The notes beneath the pieces are model-generated. The model was not told the DNA's origin, made no database searches, and saw only the letters and a list, made by a program, of their open reading frames with translations. From assembly GCA_900554985.1 (NCBI GenBank), contig USJQ01000003.1, positions 1 to 15,743 on the forward strand: a stretch of DNA of 15,743 nt, given 5' to 3'. Position numbers and translations under genes: made by a program. Numbering within the stretch: position 1 is the stretch's first letter; the number at the start of each line of letters is the position of its first letter. The DNA is from an uncultured Collinsella sp. GTDB taxonomy: Bacteria; Actinomycetota; Coriobacteriia; Coriobacteriales; Coriobacteriaceae. This document shows positions 7,603 to 13,597 of the stretch, piece after piece.

Positions 7603-10065
7603 CTACTGCGATGCGATCTGCGCAAGACGAGCGCTTGCGACCGCCGCCTGACCGTAGGCGATGCAGCCGTCATTGACGGGTACGGTGTGGGGGACAAGGA
7701 CAGTAAGGCCTGCGCTTTTGAGCTCGCGGGTGAGGAGCTGGAGCAGAAGTCGGTTCATGAACACGCCGCCCGAGAGCACGACGGTGTCGAGGCCTTCACG
7801 GGCGCAGATCTCGTTTGCGATGCGGGCCGATGCGTGTGCGACGGCGACGTGGAAGTCGAGCGCGAGCCTGCCGGCGGGCACGCCGGCCCCGATTCCCTCC
7901 AAAAGCGCCTCAAAAAGCGGTCTGGAGTTCAGAACATGGCAGTCGTCCGGACGGGATGATTCGGTTACGGAAAAGCTGGCCATATTGCCGGTGGGGCAGA
8001 TACTTTCGCTGCCGAGCGCGCGCCAGGCGGCGGCCTCAAGCTCGATGGCGGGTTCACCCTCGTAGGTCGCCTGGCCGCAAATGCCCAGGATCGCGGCTGC
8101 GGCATCAAACAATCGACCCATGCTGCTGGTGCGCGGGCTGTTGATGCCGCGCTCGATCATCGTTGCCGTCACGCTCCGTGTTTGCTCGTCTAGGCCGCCC
8201 AAGAGCCGCTCGGCCCCCGGGTGTTCAAGCAGGCCGAGCTCACTGAGCAAGGCGAAGGCGTTGCGGCGGGCGTCACGCACGGAGGCCGCCCCGCCGGGGA
8301 GCGCCCAGGTGCGCAAATGCGCGGCGCGCTCAAAGCCGCCAAGGCTGGCAACAAGAAACTCGCCGCCCCAAATGGTCCCATCGGTGCCGGCGCCGGTGCC
8401 GTCAAAGGCGATGCCGAGGACGCGTGCATTGGGCGCAAGCCGGCCTGCGGCAATCGCCTCTGCCATTACGCTCGCGATGTGCGCATGATGGTGCTGGACT
8501 TCGATAAGCGGCAGATTGTGCTCCCGTGCCTGCTCGCGCGCCCATTGGCTCGACAGATAGCCGGGATGCATGTCGCATGCCAGGGCGGCAGGCGCCAGGT
8601 CAAAGAGGTTTTCCAGACGCGAGCGCGCGGCGTTCCAAGCATCGAAAGTCGCGCCGTTTTCGACATCGCCGATATGCTGCGACACAAAACAGGCTGCCTC
8701 GCCGTTCGTCCCTTCGCGCGTGAGTGCAATCGTGGCTTTTTGCTGCGGCCCGCAGGCGAGCACGCAGGGCGTGGTGCCGTTGAGCGCCGGCAACGACAGC
8801 GGCTGCGGCGCATATCCGCGTGCGCGACGCACGAGCATGACGTCGCCGTCGACCACGCGTACCACGGAGTCGTCGTAGCGCGAGAGAATTGCGCGGTCGT
8901 TACCGAGCAGTGCGTCGGCGATGCCGGCGGCAACAAGGTGCTCCCATGCAAGGGCATCGTCGGTCTCGATGGGCTCTTCGCTCGGGTTTCCGCTGGTCAT
9001 GACGAGTGAACGCATGCCGCGCTTCGCGGCCGCGGCGAGCAGTAAATGTTGAAGCGGGGTGTAGGGGAGCATGACGCCGAGCTCGGGCAAGTCGTGTGCG
9101 ACGGATGGCGCGAGCTCGGGGGAGCCGTAGGCGTCGTTGCCGGCCGCGCGGCGGCGCAACAGCACGATGGGGCGAACGCTTCCGACCAGCAGGTTGCGCT
9201 CAACGCCATCGCTGTGGCACAGGCGCTCGACGTCGGCAAGGCCGCGCACCATAACGGCAAGCGGCTTGTTGCTGCGACGCTTGCGACGGCGCAGCTCGCA
9301 CACCGCTCGTTCGTTGGTGGCGTCGCAGGCCAGGTGGAACCCACCCAGACCCTTGATGGCGACGATGCCGCCGCCTGCCAGCAGCTCGACGCAGCGTTCG
9401 ATGATGGCATCGCTGGTCTCGCGCGTGGAGCCGACGGCTGGTGTTGCGCCGACCGCCGTTGGCATAACACCGCGATCCGCCTCGCGCCACGTAATATGCG
9501 GTCCGCAATCAAAGCAGGCATCGGGCTGCGCGTGAAACCGCCGATCGAACGGGTCGGCGTACTCTGCGGCGCAGGTGGGGCACATGGGAAAGCGATCCAT
9601 CGAGGTTGCCGCTCGGTCATAGGGCAGCGAGCGAATGATGGTAAAGCGCGGTCCGCAATTGGTGCAGTTGATAAAGGGATAGTGAAAGCGTCGGTCGGCG
9701 GGGTCGAATAACTCGCGCAGGCAGTCATCGCACGTGGCGATGTCGGGCGAGATGAGCGTCGTGTGGGCGGTTTGATCCTGCGACGCCACAATGCGAAAGC
9801 CCTGCTCGTTAGCGGCGTCCCAGTCGCCGGGTGCTAGGTCCACAACCTCGACATGCTCCACGCGAGACGCCGCGGGTGCATGCTCGGAAAGCGCGGCGAC
9901 AAATTCGTCGAGTGCTTCGCCAGGAGCGTGCGCCTCGATATGCACGCCATCGCCCGCGTTGAGCACCCAGCCGCAAATGCCGTGCGCCATGGCCTCGCGA
10001 TACACAAACGGTCGCATGCCGACGCCCTGCACGATGCCCGTTACATGGATATGCGCATGTCGCAT
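7603..10065 (-). CDS. hypF: Carbamoyltransferase HypF
   Basis: HypF makes carbamoyl-AMP from carbamoyl phosphate and ATP and passes the carbamoyl group to the C-terminal Cys of HypE. At 820 residues it is slightly longer than the usual ~750. Domains run in order. The N-terminal acylphosphatase domain has 'VQGVGMRPFVYR' (12-23) and N36. Two zinc-finger-like units follow, built from CX2C pairs at 112/115, 134/137, 162/165 and 184/187. A YrdC-like nucleotide domain (about 205-400) contains 'IKGLGGFHLACDA' and 'TSGNPSEEPI'. The Kae1/TobZ-like domain has 'QHHHAHIAS' (H525-H529), 'IAFDGTGAGTDGTIWGGE' and, near the C-terminus, 'LSGGVFMNRLLL'. The ATG at 10065 has a strong AAGGAGGG site upstream and lies 29 nt after nikR. 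No damage is seen. Confidence 0.97.
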   Translation of the reverse strand: MRHAHIHVTGIVQGVGMRPFVYREAMAHGICGWVLNAGDGVHIEAHAPGEALDEFVAALSEHAPAASRVEHVEVVDLAPGDWDAANEQGFRIVASQDQTAHTTLISPDIATCDDCLRELFDPADRRFHYPFINCTNCGPRFTIIRSLPYDRAATSMDRFPMCPTCAAEYADPFDRRFHAQPDACFDCGPHITWREADRGVMPTAVGATPAVGSTRETSDAIIERCVELLAGGGIVAIKGLGGFHLACDATNERAVCELRRRKRRSNKPLAVMVRGLADVERLCHSDGVERNLLVGSVRPIVLLRRRAAGNDAYGSPELAPSVAHDLPELGVMLPYTPLQHLLLAAAAKRGMRSLVMTSGNPSEEPIETDDALAWEHLVAAGIADALLGNDRAILSRYDDSVVRVVDGDVMLVRRARGYAPQPLSLPALNGTTPCVLACGPQQKATIALTREGTNGEAACFVSQHIGDVENGATFDAWNAARSRLENLFDLAPAALACDMHPGYLSSQWAREQAREHNLPLIEVQHHHAHIASVMAEAIAAGRLAPNARVLGIAFDGTGAGTDGTIWGGEFLVASLGGFERAAHLRTWALPGGAASVRDARRNAFALLSELGLLEHPGAERLLGGLDEQTRSVTATMIERGINSPRTSSMGRLFDAAAAILGICGQATYEGEPAIELEAAAWRALGSESICPTGNMASFSVTESSRPDDCHVLNSRPLFEALLEGIGAGVPAGRLALDFHVAVAHASARIANEICAREGLDTVVLSGGVFMNRLLLQLLTRELKSAGLTVLVPHTVPVNDGCIAYGQAAVASARLAQIASQ

Positions 10066-10094
10066 GCGACCCTCCTTCGTTGAAATGTGTGCTG

Positions 10095-10607
10095 TTACAG
10101 CCCCAGGCTCTGCTCGGTGGCGGCGCAGGTGAGCTCGCCGTGTTTAACCCCGCGCAGGCCCAGCAGGCGGTCAGCCAGCTCGTAGACGCGCTCGCCGCGA
10201 CCCTTAAGCGCCAGAATCTCCAAGCAGTTGTGGTGATCCAGATGCACGTGCATGGTCGATACGATCTCGTCGGTGTAGTCGTGCTGCACCTCGTCCAGGC
10301 GGCGCGTCAGGTCGCCGGTGTGATGGTCGTAAATCATGGTGAGCGACCCGATGACCTGCTCGTCGGGTGTTCGCATCTGCTCCTTGGCAATGGAGGCGCG
10401 AATCAGGTCGCGCACTGCCTCGGAGCGGTTGGCCACGTCGCCGCGGCGCGCGATCTGCTCGTCAAAGCGGCGCAGCAGGTCGTCGGGCGCGGTGACCGAA
10501 AAACGGACCAGCTCTGAGGCGGAGCCGCTGCAACGGCAGCCCACGTCGCCGGTCGGCCCGTGCGGATGCTCGTGCTCGTGATCGCAGGCGTGCTCGTGCT
10601 CGGCCAC
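10095..10607 (-). CDS. nikR: Nickel-responsive regulator NikR with His/Cys-rich N-terminal extension
   Basis: NikR is a tetrameric ribbon-helix-helix repressor that binds DNA when loaded with Ni(II) and normally shuts nickel uptake. In this 170-residue protein, residues 33-75 form the ribbon-helix-helix domain ('LVRFSVTAPDDLLRRFDE', 'NRSEAVRDLIRASI'). The C-terminal ACT-like domain keeps all four square-planar nickel ligands: H109, H120, H122 and C128, matching E. coli H76, H87, H89 and C95. Residues 1-32 are an added metal-binding-like tail with His at 4, 6, 10, 12, 14 and 16 and Cys at 8, 24 and 26. The start is GTG at 10607, only 1 nt after the stop of the upstream small gene, so translation is probably coupled. 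It heads the hyp genes, so it may also regulate hydrogenase maturation. Confidence 0.96.
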   Translation of the reverse strand: MAEHEHACDHEHEHPHGPTGDVGCRCSGSASELVRFSVTAPDDLLRRFDEQIARRGDVANRSEAVRDLIRASIAKEQMRTPDEQVIGSLTMIYDHHTGDLTRRLDEVQHDYTDEIVSTMHVHLDHHNCLEILALKGRGERVYELADRLLGLRGVKHGELTCAATEQSLGL

Positions 10608-10608
10608 G

Positions 10609-10857
10609 CTACACCAGCTTTACGGAGCCAACGGAGTTATGGTCGGCCTCGATGGCTTCCTCGTAGCCCTCGAGTGCGTCGTGCGCCTCGTGAAGTGCCG
10701 CCATGGCGGCCTCGAGCTTGGCGCCAATGCGTTCCATGTCAAAGTTCTCGGTCGCATGCAGCAGCTGATGGCTCCACTCGTGGGCGAGCTCGATCGTGTC
10801 GTCGACCTGCTTGACGCTCATGGCAAGCTGGCTCATGTTCATTCCGACGTCATGCAT
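10609..10857 (-). CDS. Small His/Met-containing helical protein, first gene of the nikR-hyp operon
   Basis: I do not recognise the family. The product has 82 residues and is predicted to be almost wholly helical, apparently a two-helix hairpin (about 10-35 and 40-72) with no signal peptide and no membrane segment. It has H26, H30 and H34 at 4-residue steps on one helix face, H56 and H59 on the second helix, and M1, H2, M6 and M8 at the N-terminus, all potential metal ligands. AAGGAG lies 8 nt before the ATG, a good ribosome site. Its stop is 1 nt from the nikR start. Placement suggests a nickel-handling or hydrogenase-accessory role, or a NikR partner. This is inference from context. Confidence 0.8.
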   Translation of the reverse strand: MHDVGMNMSQLAMSVKQVDDTIELAHEWSHQLLHATENFDMERIGAKLEAAMAALHEAHDALEGYEEAIEADHNSVGSVKLV

Positions 10858-10896
10858 GGAAAGTCTCCTTTTGTACGGGTTTAATCAGTGGTTCAG

Positions 10897-10902
10897 ATTC
10901 TA
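10897..10902 (-). promoter_or_regulatory. Candidate -10 element for the nikR-hyp operon
   Basis: On the minus strand a TAGAAT hexamer (5 of 6 to TATAAT) lies about 40 nt before the ATG of the 82-residue gene. No good -35 hexamer is found 16-18 nt upstream, and no GTATGA-type NikR palindrome is visible here. The call is weak. Confidence 0.3.
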
Positions 10903-10934
10903 CTACGCCCGCTTTGCGCATCGCCGCATAAGAA

Positions 10935-10967
10935 AACGGGTGCGAGTCCGTCTGACCCGCACCCGTT
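10935..10967 (-). terminator. Intrinsic terminator after trxA
   Basis: A 10-bp GC-rich stem (10935-10944 with 10958-10967) continues, after one mismatch, into a 3-bp inner stem (10946-10948 with 10954-10956). On the minus strand it is followed by TTTTCTTAT. It lies about 110 nt beyond the trxA stop and upstream of the nikR-hyp operon, so it separates the two same-strand units. Confidence 0.8.
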
Positions 10968-11031
10968 CACTGGGGGCTGTTTGTGACTACCATACTATCC
11001 GTGGTCGCGGGCGCAGCACCCGGCTCTCCGG

Positions 11032-11052
11032 TGAGCGGCGCAAAACCGCTCA
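11032..11052. other. Small hairpin just after trxA
   Basis: TGAGCGG (11032-11038) and CCGCTCA (11046-11052) form a 7-bp stem with a 7-nt loop 25 nt past the trxA stop. It has no strong T-tract and may only stabilise the mRNA 3' end ahead of the main terminator. Confidence 0.35.
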
Positions 11053-11077
11053 TGGACGGCAGCACATGACCGGCGTA

Positions 11078-11395
11078 TTACAGGTGCTTCTCAAGCAGCG
11101 CCTGCAGCCTGGCCTTGGGCAGCGCACCAACGGAGCGGTCGATTTCCTCGCCGTTCTTAAAGACAACCAGCGTGGGGATGCTCATAACGCCAAACTGCAT
11201 GGCTAGGTCCTGATTGTCGTCGACGTTGCATTTGGCGACGGCAAGTTTGCCGGCCAGCTCGTCGGCCACTTCGTCAACAATGGGCGAGAGCGAGCGGCAG
11301 GGACCGCACCACGGTGCCCAAAAATCAACCAGCACGGGAAGGCTGCCGTTAACGACGGAATCGAAGTTCTCGGGGGTAATCTTAATGTCAGCCAT
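11078..11395 (-). CDS. trxA: Thioredoxin
   Basis: This is a cytoplasmic thioredoxin of 105 residues, the standard size, which reduces protein disulfides using electrons from thioredoxin reductase. The active site 'FWAPWCGPCRSL' holds the WCGPC motif, and the cis-proline loop is 'MSIPTLVVF'. The end 'ALPKARLQALLEKHL' is typical. The ATG at 11395 is chosen over a frame open 28 codons further back because GGAGGT lies 5 nt upstream and the upstream codons cover the promoter and leader hairpin. It stands alone between its terminator and the divergent UDG-like gene. No redox partner gene is adjacent. Confidence 0.97.
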   Translation of the reverse strand: MADIKITPENFDSVVNGSLPVLVDFWAPWCGPCRSLSPIVDEVADELAGKLAVAKCNVDDNQDLAMQFGVMSIPTLVVFKNGEEIDRSVGALPKARLQALLEKHL

Positions 11396-11413
11396 GGTGA
11401 CCTCCATAGTGCG

Positions 11414-11430
11414 ACGCGGCTCAGCCGCGT
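11414..11430 (-). promoter_or_regulatory. Leader hairpin of trxA
   Basis: ACGCGGC (11414-11420) and GCCGCGT (11424-11430) make a perfect 7-bp stem with a 3-nt loop. It lies between the putative -10 and the Shine-Dalgarno of trxA, so it would be transcribed. It may stabilise the 5' end of the mRNA or act as an operator. Confidence 0.45.
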
Positions 11431-11449
11431 AAAATTCAGTACGACCGTG

Positions 11450-11455
11450 CTTATA
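11450..11455 (-). promoter_or_regulatory. Candidate trxA -10 element
   Basis: On the minus strand the hexamer is TATAAG, preceded by TTGGG. A start near 11443 would give a leader of about 48 nt containing the hairpin at 11414-11430. No good -35 is seen at the expected distance. Confidence 0.35.
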
Positions 11456-11497
11456 CCCAACGGTCCGCAAAGCAAGCACTCGCGGTCGGCTCTTTTA

Positions 11498-11503
11498 TAT
11501 AAT
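11498..11503 (+). promoter_or_regulatory. -10 element for the UDG-like gene
   Basis: A perfect TATAAT predicts transcription from about 11510. The -35 region is poor. This excludes the ATG at 11502, which is part of the hexamer, and supports the ATG at 11532 as the start. Confidence 0.55.
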
Positions 11504-11531
11504 GGTGGGCATGCAAACGATTGGAGAGTGC

Positions 11532-12107
11532 ATGTCCACGTCACAAAGCCAGAAAAAAGAAGCCATCGCCCAGGCGACCGAGCAGGAGCTCGCATCGCTT
11601 GCGGGTCGCGGCGTGCGTATCGCGGGCAACGCGTGCTCGCCGATTGTGCTGGTAAAAGGTGATTTAGACGATGCCGAGCGTGCGGGCGGCGAGCTGGCCG
11701 CCGGTCCGGATGGTGCCGCGCTGCGCAAGGCGCTCGGCGCTATCGGCTACGCGCCAGAGGATTTCTGCGTGCTGGCAAGTGTTGCCGGCGCGGGTGACGG
11801 AGCGGTTGCGACAGGCGAGGGCCTGCCGTGCGAGCTGTTCCGCGAGGCGCTCGAGGCCTTGGACCCCGAGGCGGTCCTGCTGCTGGACGATCGCGCGGCC
11901 GATACCATGCGCGAGACCTATGCCGACATGCTCGTGGCAATCGACGACTTTGATACCGCCATGCTCAAGCCCGGCTTGGTCGCCCATGTGCAGGGCCGTC
12001 GCGTGCTTGCACTCGACGGTTTTGAGGCTGCGCTCACCGACAAAGCCGCCAAGCAGCGTATGTGGGCATACATCAAACAGCTGGCCCCGGCGGTTGCTCC
12101 GTTGTAG
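11532..12107 (+). CDS. Uracil-DNA-glycosylase-fold-like protein lacking the usual catalytic motif (function unknown)
   Basis: This is a cytoplasmic protein of 191 residues. The ATG at 11532 has GGAG 5 nt upstream and follows the TATAAT box, while upstream ATGs lie in the promoter. The layout resembles the family-4/5 UDG superfamily: a beta strand 'PIVLVKGD' (37-44), then 'AERAGGELAAGPDGAALRKAL' in the place of the 'E-G-x-PFVGxAGxLL' loop and helix. A strand 'DFCVLASV' follows, then 'LDPEAVLLLDDRAADTM' in the place of the 'ALG..A...L' strand and helix, and a final helix 'AAKQRMWAYIKQL'. The catalytic GEAPG motif is replaced by KGDLDD. The four iron-sulfur cysteines are absent. It could be a non-enzymatic relative or have a changed activity. 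The fold call is inference by eye, at moderate confidence; that the gene is real is much surer. Confidence 0.75.
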   Translation: MSTSQSQKKEAIAQATEQELASLAGRGVRIAGNACSPIVLVKGDLDDAERAGGELAAGPDGAALRKALGAIGYAPEDFCVLASVAGAGDGAVATGEGLPCELFREALEALDPEAVLLLDDRAADTMRETYADMLVAIDDFDTAMLKPGLVAHVQGRRVLALDGFEAALTDKAAKQRMWAYIKQLAPAVAPL

Positions 12108-12134
12108 TGAGGCCGCGTCGACAAACGACCCCGA

Positions 12135-12153
12135 GCGGGCGAGCCGCGCCCGC
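12135..12153 (+). terminator. Weak hairpin after the UDG-like gene
   Basis: GCGGGCG and CGCCCGC form a 7-bp stem with a 5-nt loop, 27 nt after the stop codon. There is no T-tract, so termination is uncertain. Confidence 0.35.
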
Positions 12154-12181
12154 GGAACGCAAATCCGTCGCGCCCGTGCCC

Positions 12182-12367
12182 TTACATCACAGCGCGCAGC
12201 TCAAACCGCTCGCCGTTAATGCGGACCTGGCAGTTGCCGTTCATGCGTTCCACGGCGAACTTGATGCTCTTGGTGCCAAAGCCGTGGCCCGAATGCTGGG
12301 TCACGGGTATGCCGTCGACCATGCGTGGCGGCCGTCCAAAGATGCCTCCTGCGCTATCGAAGCTCGA
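12182..12367 (-). pseudogene. Orphan C-terminal remnant of a GHKL sensor histidine kinase
   Basis: Translating the minus strand gives about 60 codons closed by TAA at 12182-12184 and blocked upstream by TAG at 12368-12370. The peptide contains 'FGRPPRMVDGIPVTQHSG', then 'GHGFGTKSIKFAVERMNG' and 'RINGERFELRAVM' at the end. GHGFGTKSI matches the G2 glycine box of the ATP lid of HATPase_c_5 kinases, and the rest matches their last strands. The H-box, N-box and sensor parts are absent and no start codon with a ribosome site is present, so it is a leftover of a deleted or rearranged two-component gene. No partner response regulator is nearby. Confidence 0.75.
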
Positions 12368-12370
12368 CTA

Positions 12371-12430
12371 TCCTTAACTTGTCAGTTCGAAAATGGGCCT
12401 GCCGCATGATTGAATCTTTATTTCAACTTT
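12371..12430. other. AT-richer spacer without gene
   Basis: Between the kinase remnant and the nadA operator the base composition drops in GC. I see no coding sequence or RNA gene here. A short stretch with AAAATGGGC recalls a similar one at 4959-4968. Confidence 0.4.
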
Positions 12431-12474
12431 ACACCTAGGTTTACAGCTGTCTTGTCAGCTGTAAACCTAGGTGT
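12431..12474. promoter_or_regulatory. 19-bp perfect inverted repeat, probable repressor operator of nadABC
   Basis: The arm ACACCTAGGTTTACAGCTG (12431-12449) is followed, after the 6-nt spacer TCTTGT, by its exact reverse complement (12456-12474). The centre, CTGTCTTGTCAG, resembles the TGTCTTGACA-like core recalled for NiaR niacin-responsive repressor sites. The repeat covers the predicted -35 and the whole spacer of the nadA promoter and would lie upstream of the transcript start, so it fits a DNA operator better than an RNA hairpin. The regulator is not in the window. Confidence 0.75.
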
Positions 12475-12480
12475 CATACT
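12452..12480 (+). promoter_or_regulatory. nadA promoter
   Basis: TTGTCA (12452-12457, 5 of 6 to the -35 consensus) and CATACT (12475-12480, 4 of 6 to the -10) are separated by exactly 17 bp. Transcription would start near 12487, giving a leader of about 30 nt. The -35 and spacer are embedded in the inverted repeat. Confidence 0.6.
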
Positions 12481-12515
12481 AAAGCCCCAAGATTTGCCAA
12501 AAGAGAGGGGCCTTG

Positions 12516-13541
12516 ATGGCACAGAGCGCGAACATGGATGCATCGGAGCTTGCACGCGATATTGCGGCCGGCCTGGCATCGGCAACGACGGCAACGGAGC
12601 GCGCAGCATTGGTGCCCGCAGAGCTCGTCGAGGCCATTCAGCAACTTAAAACCCAGCGCGACGCGGTGATCCTGGCGCACTATTACGTGGCGCCCGAGGT
12701 CCAGGCTGTGGCCGATTACGTCGGCGACAGCTTCTACCTGGCAAAGCTTGCCAAGAGCCTGCCGCAGCAGACCATCGTGCTGTGCGGCGTGGAGTTTATG
12801 GGCGAGAGCGCCAAGCTGCTCAACCCCACCAAGACCGTGCTGCTGCCCGAGCCGGGCGCGGATTGCCCCATGGCTCATATGGTCAAGCGCGAGACGGTCG
12901 ACGCGGCGCGCGCCGAGTACGGCGACGACCTGGCCGTGGTCTGCTACGTCAACTCGACGGTCGAGATCAAGAGCTGGAGTGACGTGTGCGTCACCAGCTC
13001 CAACGCCGTCAAGATTGTGTCCGAGCTGCCGCAGCAACACGTCCTGTTCATCCCCGATCAAAACCTGGGCCGCTTCGTAGCCGAGCAGGTGCCGCAAAAG
13101 CACGTCATCCTCAACAATGGCTACTGCCCGCGCCACCACATCATCACCGTCGAGCAGATCGTCGATGCGCAGGAGGCGCATCCCGACGCGCTCGTGCTGG
13201 CACACCCCGAGTGCAAGGCCGACGTCCTTGCCGAGGCCGACTACATCGGCTCCACCGCCGGTATCATCAAGTACGCCGAGGAGTCGGACGCCAACGAGTT
13301 CATCATCGTGACGGTTCGCGGTGTGCTCTACGAGCTTGAGCGCCGCTGCGAGGGCACCGGCAAAAAGTTCTATTTCCCCGCGGTGCAGCCCACCTGCGTC
13401 AACATGGATCTCATCACGCTCGAAAAGCTCGTGCACTGCCTGGAGACGGGCGAGGGCGAGGTGCAGATCGGCGTGTCGGACGAGGCCGCCGACCAGGCCA
13501 AGCTCACGCTCGACCGCATGCTCGAGTACGCGGCGCGCTAA
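12516..13541 (+). CDS. nadA: Quinolinate synthase NadA
   Basis: NadA condenses iminoaspartate (from NadB) with dihydroxyacetone phosphate to quinolinate using a [4Fe-4S] cluster with one open iron site. The protein has 341 residues. The three cluster cysteines are in place: C117 in 'ADCPMAHM', C204 in 'GYCPRHHI' and C294 in 'QPTCVNM'. Other family motifs are 'ILAHYYVAPEVQAVADYVGDS', 'CGVEFMGESAKLLNP', 'YVNSTVEIKSWSDVCVTSSNA', 'FIPDQNLG', 'HPEC' and 'GSTAGII'. The ATG at 12516 is chosen because GGGG (12507-12510) lies 5 nt upstream. A TTG one codon earlier is too close. It is the first gene of nadA-nadB-nadC and appears intact. Confidence 0.97.
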   Translation: MAQSANMDASELARDIAAGLASATTATERAALVPAELVEAIQQLKTQRDAVILAHYYVAPEVQAVADYVGDSFYLAKLAKSLPQQTIVLCGVEFMGESAKLLNPTKTVLLPEPGADCPMAHMVKRETVDAARAEYGDDLAVVCYVNSTVEIKSWSDVCVTSSNAVKIVSELPQQHVLFIPDQNLGRFVAEQVPQKHVILNNGYCPRHHIITVEQIVDAQEAHPDALVLAHPECKADVLAEADYIGSTAGIIKYAEESDANEFIIVTVRGVLYELERRCEGTGKKFYFPAVQPTCVNMDLITLEKLVHCLETGEGEVQIGVSDEAADQAKLTLDRMLEYAAR

Positions 13542-13544
13542 GCC

Positions 13545-13579
13545 AATGTGACATGAGGGACAGTCCTTTATGCCACATT
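13545..13579. repeat. Degenerate REP-like palindrome between nadA and nadB
   Basis: The left arm AATGTGACATGAGGGAC (13545-13561) and right arm AGTCCTTTATGCCACATT (13562-13579) are near reverse complements. Of 17 positions, 14 are Watson-Crick, two are G-U and one is A-C. The pattern resembles dispersed 'GTGACA...GGGAC/GTCCC' palindromes I recall from actinobacterial and clostridial genomes, often near IS200-like REP transposases. It ends just before the nadB ribosome site. Other copies are not in the window. Confidence 0.6.
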
Positions 13580-13597
13580 ACAAGGGAGAGGATTTCT

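Noticed and set aside
12474..13436. A 320-codon minus-strand open frame opposite nadA
   Set aside because: NadA on the plus strand has all cluster cysteines and motifs. The antisense translation has no recognisable features.
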